Assembly (NCBI GenBank): GCA_038744645.1
Contig: JBCDMA010000062.1
Coordinates: forward strand, 1-15,503
Length of the DNA stretch: 15,503 nucleotides
Reading direction: 5' to 3'
Source: Glaciecola sp038744645
Lineage (GTDB): Bacteria > Pseudomonadota > Gammaproteobacteria > Enterobacterales > Alteromonadaceae
The notes under the pieces were generated by a model that worked only from the letters and a program-made list of their open reading frames with translations, ran no database searches and had not been told where the DNA came from. How positions within the stretch are numbered: position 1 is the stretch's first letter; every line of letters starts with the position of its first letter. Of the stretch, positions 1 through 7,264 are shown piece by piece. Both the position numbers and the translations under genes were made by a program.

Positions 1-617
1 AACTGATAGTAGTTTTTACCGTTCCCAATTGTTGGCACGGGTAAGTTCTTATCAATGAGTTTGAAAAGTTTCTCAAGTATTCCAAGACGTCCTGGGCCAA
101 TGATTAAACGCGGTCTAAAGATGGTGATATTAAAACCCTTTTCACGATATTCTTCACATAAGAATTCAGTTTCTAATTTGGCATTGCCATATGGACCAAG
201 CGGTTCACGCGGATGATCTTCAAATCTTGGATGGTGGATAGTATGACCGTAAACCATATCTGTTGTGTAATAAATCATATGCTTACAGTCATTGGCCTCT
301 AAAAACTCTAACACGTTTTTAGTACCATCATAGAGCGCGGTCCAGAAATACTCTTTGCGCTCCGCTCTTGGCATAATTGGCACTAGTAAACGTGCAGCAA
401 AGTGATACGGGACGTCTTCTTTACTGATCTCAACTTTTTCGAAGTCTTCTTTTTTCGTTACGTCAAACTCGACATAGGTGACCAAGTCAGAATCATAAAT
501 ACCTGATGCCTCAGTCTTTTTTATGTCATAGATGACAACAGTTTCGCCTTTTGCAGTCAATTTTTTAGTGAGTTCTGTCCCTAAAAAACCATCGCCACCA
601 AAAATAATGTGTTTCAT
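1..617 (-). CDS. NAD(P)-dependent extended-SDR epimerase/dehydratase, 3' end cut by window
   Basis: The first 205 residues are visible; the reading frame stays open to base 1. The protein opens with a Rossmann nucleotide-binding motif, GGDGFLG (Gly7, Gly10, Gly13). The active-site region follows: YTTDMVYG at 117-124, then Tyr143 and Lys147 of a YxxxK pair (YGNAK), then FRPRLIIGPG at 167-176. This layout is typical of NAD-dependent sugar epimerases, dehydratases and reductases of the extended SDR type. The ATG at 617 is preceded by AAGGG nine bases upstream, overlapping the stop of the transporter gene before it (gap 12 bases), so it is the fifth gene of the minus-strand operon. Its substrate cannot be read from sequence. 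In this context it may act on a nucleotide sugar or a lipid-linked sugar used with the arabinose-type pathway; that is inference. The substrate-binding C-terminal part is missing. Confidence 0.88.
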   Translation of the reverse strand, partial: MKHIIFGGDGFLGTELTKKLTAKGETVVIYDIKKTEASGIYDSDLVTYVEFDVTKKEDFEKVEISKEDVPYHFAARLLVPIMPRAERKEYFWTALYDGTKNVLEFLEANDCKHMIYYTTDMVYGHTIHHPRFEDHPREPLGPYGNAKLETEFLCEEYREKGFNITIFRPRLIIGPGRLGILEKLFKLIDKNLPVPTIGNGKNYYQ

Positions 618-629
618 AAATGTATGCCC

Positions 630-998
630 TTAGCTTTTTGCAACTAGCGCTACGCCACTGCAAATCAGTAGCACGCCGAGAATTCGAAATGTATTTACGT
701 CTTCACCCAGCGCAAAATAGCCCCAGGCTGCAGTTAATACGAATGATAATCCTAGAAAAGGATACGCATAGCTGATGTCTACCCTTGATAAAACAACGAG
801 ATGACAAGCCATACTAATAACCATCACAACCAATCCGCCAACAACAAACGGGTTGAACAAAATATCAAACGCAGATTTGGTCAGACCATCCGCGCTTATT
901 TCAAATTTGTCGATACTTGTCATGCCGTGTTTTAGCATGATTTGTGAGAGAAAATTGGTGACCACGGTAAGCAGTATAAGAGGAATATATTGTGCCAT
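630..998 (-). CDS. Small four-helix SMR/EamA-type transporter, candidate lipid-sugar flippase
   Basis: The 122-residue protein is almost entirely hydrophobic and fits four membrane helices, roughly 3-23, 45-67, 71-92 and 102-121. It ends with a Gly-rich helix, ILGVLLICSGVALVAKS, that recalls SMR and EamA/DMT proteins, including the ArnE/ArnF half-transporters that move aminoarabinose-phospho-lipid. The AAEDV-like loop before the last helix is here GEDVN. A GAGA element lies nine bases before the ATG. It sits 15 bases after the DprE2-like gene and 12 before the epimerase gene, so it is co-transcribed with the polyprenyl-phospho-arabinose pathway. By position it is a good candidate to flip the finished lipid-linked pentose across the inner membrane, a role proposed for a different small membrane protein in mycobacteria. 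A drug exporter is the alternative; context argues against it but sequence alone does not exclude it. Confidence 0.85.
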   Translation of the reverse strand: MAQYIPLILLTVVTNFLSQIMLKHGMTSIDKFEISADGLTKSAFDILFNPFVVGGLVVMVISMACHLVVLSRVDISYAYPFLGLSFVLTAAWGYFALGEDVNTFRILGVLLICSGVALVAKS

Positions 999-1013
999 TT
1001 ACAGAAATCTCTT

Positions 1014-1754
1014 TTATAACTTTGTCTTTTTGAAAATAAAATCGGGAACTGAAACTATGATTAACATGATCCAGCGCCAAAACCACGGTGTGTATATCAC
1101 CGAACGTTTGCTATCAATTGCTTTGACAATGTCCTGCGCAACTTTTTCGGGCTTAGCCCATAAAGCGCCTTTGGGCTCAATGTGTGCCGTCATCGGTGTG
1201 TCAATAAAGCCAGGCTTGATGTCCAATACGTTAACACCGCTTTTGGACAGCCGATGTCTCAAACCCTGTAAAAATCGGGTCAACATGCCTTTCGCACAAC
1301 CATAAACATAATTGCTCATACGCCCTCTATCGCCAGCAACAGAACTTATCACTGCAATAGAGCCTGTTTTTCTTTTTTCCAGAGTATTGCCAATCATGGT
1401 CAGTAACGATATCTGGCATAGCGCATTTTGATTGATAGCTTCTATTGTTTTATCGACACTTTCCTCACATTCTTGTTGGTCAGGTAACGTACCGTTAGCA
1501 AAAATAAAGAGATTTGGTTCATTGATAGATGTTTGTATACGTTCCAGCAACGTCTGGTGTTGACTCAAATCAGATAAATCGCTGACTAAGTAGTCAGCTT
1601 GCACCGCACCGCGTATCGACAAATCGTCACACATTTCCTTAAGTGCTTCTTCTCTGCGTCCAATAAGCAAAAGTCGTGCTTTATCTTGCGCATAAATGCG
1701 GCAAATTTGCTCGGCCACTGCGCTTGTCGCGCCAAATATAACGGCTCTGTACAT
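1014..1754 (-). CDS. dprE2: SDR reductase, DprE2-like (decaprenylphospho-2-keto-ribose reductase family)
   Basis: The 246-residue classical short-chain dehydrogenase has an N-terminal cofactor motif FGATSAVA (7-14), the NG of FANG (87-88), a catalytic Ser138 in ISS, and Tyr151 with Lys155 in YGCAK, followed by KPGFIDTPM (180-188). It ends with an aromatic, hydrophobic tail (WFWRWIMLIIV, 224-234) that suggests membrane contact, as expected for an enzyme acting on a polyprenyl lipid. DprE2 reduces the 2-keto intermediate made by DprE1 to give polyprenyl-phospho-arabinose. The assignment rests on the general SDR motifs plus its position two bases after a clear DprE1 relative; without that neighbour it would only be an SDR. 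AGGGGA lies six bases before the ATG, so translation is likely coupled to the upstream gene, whose stop overlaps this site. Confidence 0.9.
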   Translation of the reverse strand: MYRAVIFGATSAVAEQICRIYAQDKARLLLIGRREEALKEMCDDLSIRGAVQADYLVSDLSDLSQHQTLLERIQTSINEPNLFIFANGTLPDQQECEESVDKTIEAINQNALCQISLLTMIGNTLEKRKTGSIAVISSVAGDRGRMSNYVYGCAKGMLTRFLQGLRHRLSKSGVNVLDIKPGFIDTPMTAHIEPKGALWAKPEKVAQDIVKAIDSKRSVIYTPWFWRWIMLIIVSVPDFIFKKTKL

Positions 1755-1756
1755 AG

Positions 1757-3055
1757 TTATTCCCCTGTCACTCTGCGCCAGAAATCAGACGAAAACCCTT
1801 CGTCCTTGTATTTTTTAAATTCTTCTAAATTTGGATAGAACGTCTGAAATGACTTGGGTAACATGCAAGCGTCCTTTGCTGGATAAACAGCTCCTCCTGC
1901 TTCAACGACCATTTCGTCCAGGCTGTGAAGTAGCTTTAGTGTCTGCTCACCATTAAATGGAAAATCTAGTGCAAGGCAGACGCCTTCTCTCGGGAAGGAT
2001 AATAAACCTAAAGATTCTATGGTGCCAAACTCCTTTAGAACGGCCAAAAATGATCCTGCACCAGATGCTGAAATTTTTTCGAATATCGATTTAATCACAC
2101 TGTAGTCAGTCGAAGGCACCACAAATTGGTACTGTAAAAATCCCTGTTGGCCGTAGATTTTATTCCACTCTAAAATGCCATCGAGCGGATAAAAATAGGG
2201 ATCGTAGTAACTTGAAGAAGTTTTATTGTGACTTCGTTTACCATTTGCATAATAAAGCATGTTAAAAGCTTTGATTGAATATGTATTGAGTGCAAATGAA
2301 GGAAAATTTACTGGGACAGTGACTTGTTTTTTTGGAGAGGGTAAAGGTTTTGGTTCCGCGGAGTGATTAGCGCGTAAGAAAATACCTCTTCCTAACTCTT
2401 CTCCTTTAGCCATGCAATCTACCCAAGCAACCGTGTAAACGTAGCTGTCCTTTGATTGATCAGTCAATAGCTTAAACTCGTCTAACCCTTTAAAACATAT
2501 TGTCTCCACCTCCATGAAAGCACTATTGACTTTTTTGAGGCGAAACTTGGCCCACTGTATTATTCCAGTGAGACCTAAACCACCTATGGTGGCATAAAAC
2601 ATTTCGGGATTTTGAGAAGGAGAACAGATCATAGATTCGCCATTCGACCGACGTAACGCCAACTCTTCTACAAAATGACCAAAGTTTCCATCAACGTGGT
2701 GATTTTTTCCGTGAACATCATTACCTATAGCACCTCCAACCGTGACATATTTGGTACCCGGCGTCACGGGTAGGAACCACCCTGCCGGTAATACCAAATC
2801 AATCACTTCTTTGAATGTGATGCCAGACTCACAAGTAAGCAGCCCGTTGTCTTGATCAAACTCGATAAACTTATTTAAGTAGCGAGTGTGCGCGACTTTT
2901 CCCTTGGAATTTAAGCATGAATCGCCATAGCTACGCCCGTTCCCATAGGCGAGTAGTGATTCGTAATCATCAAAATCAGGCGTTTGATGTCTACTTTTTA
3001 ATGCAAACCCTGTTTGTTTTAGGTGCGGATATCGGCCCCATGATTGATATATCAT
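1757..3055 (-). CDS. dprE1: FAD-dependent oxidase, DprE1-like (decaprenylphospho-ribose 2-oxidase family)
   Basis: The 432-residue flavoprotein has the PCMH-type FAD fold. GNGRSYGDSCLN (38-49) and PGTKYVTVGGAIGNDVHGK (99-117) are FAD-binding stretches nearly identical to my recollection of Mycobacterium tuberculosis DprE1, including HGKNHH at 115-120. The substrate half also matches: FYPLDGILEWNKIYG and GFLQYQFVVP, a conserved lysine in LKEFG (341), and the AKD lysine (394). DprE1 oxidises C2 of polyprenyl-phospho-ribose; with DprE2 it yields the arabinose epimer. At the position of the mycobacterial cysteine attacked by benzothiazinones (Cys387) this protein has Ala362, with a cysteine two residues earlier (360). 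The protein is somewhat shorter than the mycobacterial one at the N terminus. The ATG at 3055 lies 12 bases after the UbiA stop; the Shine-Dalgarno is weak (GAG ten bases upstream). Expected at the cytoplasmic face of the inner membrane. Confidence 0.95.
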   Translation of the reverse strand: MIYQSWGRYPHLKQTGFALKSRHQTPDFDDYESLLAYGNGRSYGDSCLNSKGKVAHTRYLNKFIEFDQDNGLLTCESGITFKEVIDLVLPAGWFLPVTPGTKYVTVGGAIGNDVHGKNHHVDGNFGHFVEELALRRSNGESMICSPSQNPEMFYATIGGLGLTGIIQWAKFRLKKVNSAFMEVETICFKGLDEFKLLTDQSKDSYVYTVAWVDCMAKGEELGRGIFLRANHSAEPKPLPSPKKQVTVPVNFPSFALNTYSIKAFNMLYYANGKRSHNKTSSSYYDPYFYPLDGILEWNKIYGQQGFLQYQFVVPSTDYSVIKSIFEKISASGAGSFLAVLKEFGTIESLGLLSFPREGVCLALDFPFNGEQTLKLLHSLDEMVVEAGGAVYPAKDACMLPKSFQTFYPNLEEFKKYKDEGFSSDFWRRVTGE

Positions 3056-3067
3056 TTGCGCTAGTCT

Positions 3068-4522
3068 CTACCAGTCAAAGGTCGCGAGAAAAACGACTAG
3101 TGCACACAAAGCAGCAGTGATGTAGCTAATCTTATCTTTCAAAGCAAATACAATTGGATCTTCGTTCATTTCCCCTCGCGTCGTTTTCATCCATATTCGA
3201 CCTATCCAATAAAGCAACAGTGGGCATACAAGCCACAACAAGTAGGGCGTATTGTAATTTGAAATAACTTTATCGCCATTTATATATAACGCGATGACCA
3301 GGACACCGATATAGCCAGATGCGATGCCCATGGAGGTTACCATCTCTTTGTCACCGACTTTGTAGCCTCTACCTTTAGCGTTTTTCTTACCTGCTAACGC
3401 CATAGCATGTAATTCTGACGCTCGCTTAGTAAATGCAAGGCTTAAGAAGAAAAACATAGAAAATGCCAGTAACCAAAACGACCATTCAGCACCAATCGCA
3501 GCGGTACCACCTACTACTCTGATTGTAAATAAGCCTGCAAGTACGCAAGTATCCAGGATAATCATCGTTTTTATGTGAAACGAGTATAGAAGTGTAGAGA
3601 TGAGATAGACGAAACTCACAATCGCAAACTCGACAGGCAAAAACAGCAAAATACATAAGCTAATAGCAAACAAAATGGCGCCAACCACCACGCCGCGTAA
3701 GATACCAATGTCTCCTGATGCAAACGCGCGATACTTTTTCTTGTGATGAACACGATCGGATTCTAAGTCAAGCAGGTCATTTAAAATATAGGTTGCAGAG
3801 GCCATGAGCGAGAAAGCAAAAAAAGCACCAATCGCTGAAAACAGTGGACCGTGATCAAAGACGTTACTGTTCAGCAAAAGAGGAATAAAAATAAGAAAAT
3901 TCTTAACCCACTGGTGTACTCGAATAGCCTTAATGTATGTTTTAAGTGAAGCACTGGGTCGCGGAATCAGCGTAGTGTTTTGCAGACGTGAATTTACATC
4001 TGAAAAAAAGGACGCATTTGATACCACCAAAGATTCATTTGAATGTTCCCAAACCGGGAAGTCTGCGCGTTCGTTACCTAAATAATCAAATTGCTTTTCG
4101 CCGAAGGTATCAATTAAGAATTTTGATTTATTGTTGCCGGTTAAATTGAGATTTTCTGATGAAGCATACACGCCGTCAAACAAGCCAACATGGTCAGCTA
4201 TCTCATTAGCTAATTTTTCATTGCATCCTGTAACTAAATAAAGCCTGCGCTTTTCTTTCTTTTTTTCTTTTAGCGTATTTAATACGTTTTCATCGTAGGG
4301 AAGCGTGGCAGGGTTGATGGAGACGCGGCTGGTGATTTCGTGCTTTAGGTTGGCTTTACCTTTACGTAGCCAGAAAGGCAATAAAAATACACACCAAAAA
4401 TTTGTTTTAAGTAACACACACACCATTTCGTAGAGAGTGTCAGTTTTGATTAAAGAACCATCCAAGTCTACGCATAGCGGCAATGAACTGACACCACTAT
4501 TGATAGGGTTTGCAACTGACAA
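3068..4522 (-). CDS. HAD phosphatase-UbiA prenyltransferase fusion, DPPR synthase-like
   Basis: Two domains are joined (numbers for the 484-residue form). Residues about 14-185 are a HAD phosphatase: CVDLDGSLIKTD (nucleophile Asp19, Asp21), LVTG at 96-99, and the acidic motif YLGNERADFPVW (147-158). Residues about 194-484 are a UbiA-type integral membrane transferase with seven to nine helices: IRVHQWVKNFLIF, the NDLLDLESD metal motif (Asn248, Asp249, Asp252, Asp256), and a second acidic helix around Asp324 followed by Arg335. Mycobacterial DPPR synthase is such a UbiA protein and joins PRPP to decaprenyl phosphate; a separate phosphatase then removes the 5-phosphate. I infer that the HAD domain does the second job here. 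It is first in the operon, 12 bases before the DprE1-like gene. There is no ATG start: a TTG at 4522 has GGAGG eight bases upstream; an upstream in-frame TTG at 4603 would give 511 residues but has no good Shine-Dalgarno. Confidence 0.9.
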   Translation of the reverse strand: MSVANPINSGVSSLPLCVDLDGSLIKTDTLYEMVCVLLKTNFWCVFLLPFWLRKGKANLKHEITSRVSINPATLPYDENVLNTLKEKKKEKRRLYLVTGCNEKLANEIADHVGLFDGVYASSENLNLTGNNKSKFLIDTFGEKQFDYLGNERADFPVWEHSNESLVVSNASFFSDVNSRLQNTTLIPRPSASLKTYIKAIRVHQWVKNFLIFIPLLLNSNVFDHGPLFSAIGAFFAFSLMASATYILNDLLDLESDRVHHKKKYRAFASGDIGILRGVVVGAILFAISLCILLFLPVEFAIVSFVYLISTLLYSFHIKTMIILDTCVLAGLFTIRVVGGTAAIGAEWSFWLLAFSMFFFLSLAFTKRASELHAMALAGKKNAKGRGYKVGDKEMVTSMGIASGYIGVLVIALYINGDKVISNYNTPYLLWLVCPLLLYWIGRIWMKTTRGEMNEDPIVFALKDKISYITAALCALVVFLATFDW

Positions 4523-4530
4523 TGAGTAAT

Positions 4531-4535
4531 CCTCC
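4531..4535 (-). promoter_or_regulatory. Shine-Dalgarno GGAGG deciding a TTG start
   Basis: The minus strand reads GGAGG here, eight bases before the TTG at 4522-4520. The other in-frame TTG (4603) has only a weak match upstream, and no ATG lies before the HAD nucleophile motif. The HAD fold begins soon after the 4522 start, so nothing of the domain is lost. This favours the shorter protein but does not prove it. Confidence 0.55.
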
Positions 4536-4707
4536 ACAAATTCCTCAACAGCAGCTAACGCACTACCAATCAAGGTTTTTTTATCGTTTGTTCTGATATC
4601 CAATGTAACGGCAGGAATTTCGAATCTTTAGTAAAGATAATCGAAAAGTATTACAGAATGTACCTATTTTCAATCACTGTCGCCACTCGCGGCCTTCTGG
4701 GCCTGCG

Positions 4708-4736
4708 TTTGTAATAAAAAAGTTAAAGCCTGTAAA
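4708..4736 (-). promoter_or_regulatory. Possible sigma-70 promoter for the five-gene operon
   Basis: On the minus strand TTTACA (4736-4731, five of six to consensus) is followed after 17 bases by TACAAA (4713-4708, four of six). Transcription would start near 4700 and leave a leader of about 180 bases before the TTG at 4522. A weaker alternative is TTGAAA (4673-4668) with TACTTT (4650-4645), also 17 bases apart. In AT-rich DNA such matches arise by chance. Confidence 0.3.
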
Positions 4737-4896
4737 GGTGAAATGCGTCCCTTGTGTCCTTTAATATATGATTTAACTAGGTTTTTTTGCAAAGCAAATT
4801 AGTTCCTCTAAATTTATGCTTTAAGTATTTTGTTTTACACACTAGTTTTACGCTCTGAATTCTAAATGAAAACGTTATAAAAGTGTAGATTCTCAT

Positions 4897-4917
4897 AATG
4901 ATTGCCTAACAATCATT
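4897..4917. repeat. Perfect inverted repeat, possible operator
   Basis: AATGATTG and CAATCATT are exact reverse complements separated by CCTAA. The symmetry with a five-base centre (21 bases in all) is of the size bound by dimeric regulators. It lies about 160 bases upstream of the best promoter candidate for the operon and is not followed by a T run, so it is not a terminator. No regulator can be named: the arms partly recall a Fur half-site, but the spacing is wrong for a classical Fur box. Confidence 0.45.
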
Positions 4918-5033
4918 TGAAGAGGCATGTTCCAGGGTCTGGTGGATAGCGAAAAAGGATATAACGTGGGATTTAATGAAACGACGCTTTGAGAGATTGA
5001 GCATAATTACCATCTAGATGGCTTATTTTGTCT

Positions 5034-5061
5034 AAAAAAGCGCTTTCATATAAGAAAACGC
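5034..5061 (-). terminator. Rho-independent terminator after the GT2 gene
   Basis: On the minus strand GCGTTTTC, a six-base loop TTATAT, and GAAAGCGC form an eight-pair stem (one G-U), followed directly by six T residues (5039-5034). It lies about 60 bases after the stop of the GT2 gene and separates that gene from the operon downstream. Confidence 0.8.
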
Positions 5062-5121
5062 ATCTTCAAAGGGGCGAGGATTCTATTTTCAGCTAATTCA
5101 AAATATTTAAAAACTTCGGCT

Positions 5122-7020
5122 TTACGCGCGATCCGATACGGTCACAATGGCATTTTCTGCTTCAATATTCTCGACAGCAGACTCAGTAACCGTTGCAGGT
5201 GTGCCAGACAAGGCCATATCAGCTGAAATTGCCATGACTGGTGCAGCGAAATGCTTTAATCCAGTGATAACCATCACAATCGACGTCATAAGTACCAAAT
5301 CATTTCCAATTTGAATAGACAGATTGAAAAAAATGATGCCAACAAGGAAGAAGAAACCCGCCTTCAATATTTCCCATTTGGTATCGACAAGTGCTTTTGA
5401 CCACCCTGGCATTTCCTTAAATTTACTCGTTCGGCGCCACTGTAGTCGCTTACCATTGAAAATGGCTGACAAAACGCCGACGGTGCAGACATGAGATAGC
5501 GATGCCGTCGCTATTGTACCCAACAGGTGTTCCTTGAGCGAAGCACCCAGTCGCCTGTACACCGCTCTTTTGGCAAAAAAGCTACCCATCAAAGACACAC
5601 CCATGATGAACAGTAAAACATTTGGTAAATCAACTTTCATTTCGTTGGTTATCATATACAGCATTACCAGCATGGAGATTGGAAACATTAGCAATTGATA
5701 CAATACACTCGCGCTCTCTAAACCATGCGATGTTTCAAAGATTTTTTGTAGCGGATTGAGTTTTGTTCGCTTTCCAAATGGACGCGGCAAATACATCTTC
5801 CAATGCTGCAAAAACGCCTGAAGCGGTCCGACTGTCCAACGAAAACGCTGCTTTTTGTACTCGGCGAAGGTTTCGGGTGTGAGTCCGCGTCCAAATGTGG
5901 TAGGCACTACATAAGATTCATAGCCAAGCGCATTGATACGTTGCGCCAATTCGGAATCTTCAGTTAAGCACCATTCTGCCCAAAGCCCACATTCTATAAG
6001 CGCTTTTTTCTTTATTAAACACATGGTCCCTACGGTGAATCCGGCCATCCATTCATTGCGCGCAGGAATTGCCACTTTGAAAATTGGCATGTATTCCCAA
6101 TAACACGCTTTTTTGTACTCACTTTCATGTTCATCGCGATAATCATGTGATGTTTGGACAAAACCAAGGTTATCGTTCTTAAACAGTCCAACCGTTTTCT
6201 TGAGAAAATCGGGTTGTACTTGGTAATCTGCATCCACTACTGTAATGATCTCAGCATCATCAGATGTGACGTTTAATGCCCAATTTAATGCGCCAGCCTT
6301 GGCACCCCCGAGTGGGTCAACATGATGAAACGTGAACTTATTCCCTAGTTCTGAACATCTCGTTTGCAATGGTCTCCACAATGCTGGATCTTTTGTATTG
6401 TTGTCAATTACCAAAACTTCGTAGTTGTCATAGTCAATACTGGCCAATTTATTCAACGTCTGAATAACGACCTCTGGCGGTTCACTATAGCAAGGTACAT
6501 GAAAAGACACTTTTGGTTGATAACCATCGACCTCCGACGCGAGCGCGACTCTCTCTAAGTCTGGTTGGCGGTTCCAGTGCTTTCTAGAACTGATTGTGGC
6601 ATTTACTAAGTTACTGCCAAATGAGAATGGAAGCATTAAGCAGCTCAATGCGATTCCGATGATGATTGGGTATTGGACCCAGCTAGAGGGCGCAACTGAA
6701 ATCAATACGTCTGACATCCATACAAAGCTTAGTACAAGTGTCACCAACGATGTCTCAAGAAACCCTTGCCCTGCGGACGAATAGTTTCTAAAGAGATATT
6801 CACCCACCGTGCTTATAGCGATGCTAATGCTCAGAAAGTAGATAAGTTCGTTAAGGTCGCCTCTCCATGCATATGTTCCCAATGCTGCACCTAAATAGAT
6901 GACGTATTTTATTGGAAAATTTCCCTCTACAAGACCGCGTTTGTCGTGCTTTTGCATTGACATAGCAATCGTTGTAACTCCGTAGGAAATCCATGCAAAA
7001 TATAATAATCCAATAATCAT
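5122..7020 (-). CDS. Membrane GT2 glycosyltransferase, cellulose synthase-like
   Basis: The 632-residue processive-type glycosyltransferase has about five membrane helices before the catalytic domain (2-20, 39-52, 58-78, 89-108, 116-136) and about five after it (430-620). The cytoplasmic GT-A domain starts at VSFHVPCYSEPPE (171-183) and carries the full family-2 set: Asp206 in IDNN, the DAD of VVDADY (263-265) that binds metal and UDP, the catalytic TED (353-355), and QRFRW (391-395) that holds the growing chain. These are the D,D,D,QxxRW residues of cellulose, curdlan and hyaluronan synthases. No PilZ domain is present, so no c-di-GMP switch is built in. It likely polymerises or adds hexoses at the inner membrane; the sugar and linkage cannot be told. 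It is a single-gene unit with its own terminator and no BcsB/BcsC-type partners nearby. AGGGA lies 14 bases before the ATG, an unusually long spacing. Confidence 0.92.
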   Translation of the reverse strand: MIIGLLYFAWISYGVTTIAMSMQKHDKRGLVEGNFPIKYVIYLGAALGTYAWRGDLNELIYFLSISIAISTVGEYLFRNYSSAGQGFLETSLVTLVLSFVWMSDVLISVAPSSWVQYPIIIGIALSCLMLPFSFGSNLVNATISSRKHWNRQPDLERVALASEVDGYQPKVSFHVPCYSEPPEVVIQTLNKLASIDYDNYEVLVIDNNTKDPALWRPLQTRCSELGNKFTFHHVDPLGGAKAGALNWALNVTSDDAEIITVVDADYQVQPDFLKKTVGLFKNDNLGFVQTSHDYRDEHESEYKKACYWEYMPIFKVAIPARNEWMAGFTVGTMCLIKKKALIECGLWAEWCLTEDSELAQRINALGYESYVVPTTFGRGLTPETFAEYKKQRFRWTVGPLQAFLQHWKMYLPRPFGKRTKLNPLQKIFETSHGLESASVLYQLLMFPISMLVMLYMITNEMKVDLPNVLLFIMGVSLMGSFFAKRAVYRRLGASLKEHLLGTIATASLSHVCTVGVLSAIFNGKRLQWRRTSKFKEMPGWSKALVDTKWEILKAGFFFLVGIIFFNLSIQIGNDLVLMTSIVMVITGLKHFAAPVMAISADMALSGTPATVTESAVENIEAENAIVTVSDRA

Positions 7021-7264
7021 GACTTAATTCATTCCCTAATTGTTATATGAGTGTGGAATAAATACATTTCTTCCATCACTCAATTCCTTGTCGAATTTTG
7101 CAGTATTTCCTTCAAAACAATTCGCCGAAATACCTTTCACTTTTGGTCTCAGCAATTTTCAATCCAAAATTCTATTTTATATATATATCAATTAATTAGA
7201 GTTAATTTTTCAATTTTCCATCCATATTTGTGTCGCAAAAAAAAGACACCATGCACCGTTAAGG

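Larger units (their letters stand above)
4604..5121. other. Intergenic region between the GT2 gene and the arabinose-type operon
   Basis: This stretch of 518 bases has no convincing gene. It holds, from right to left, the terminator of the GT2 gene (5034-5061), a perfect 8-base-arm palindrome (4897-4917), and candidate promoters for the minus-strand operon (4645-4736). A stop codon at 4628-4630 closes the frame upstream of the HAD-UbiA gene. The rest shows no structure I can name. Confidence 0.7.

Noticed and set aside
1..617. Sulfoquinovose synthase, from the GGDG start
   Set aside because: Only GGDG is shared; the following residues and the active-site region do not match what I recall of that enzyme.
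853..1305. Plus-strand frame of 150 codons
   Set aside because: It overlaps the transporter and SDR genes antisense, both of which have clear motifs, and shows no protein-like pattern.
4927..4992. A 21-residue plus-strand ORF (MFQGLVDSEKGYNVG...)
   Set aside because: The GAGG upstream is only one base from the ATG, and nothing else supports it.
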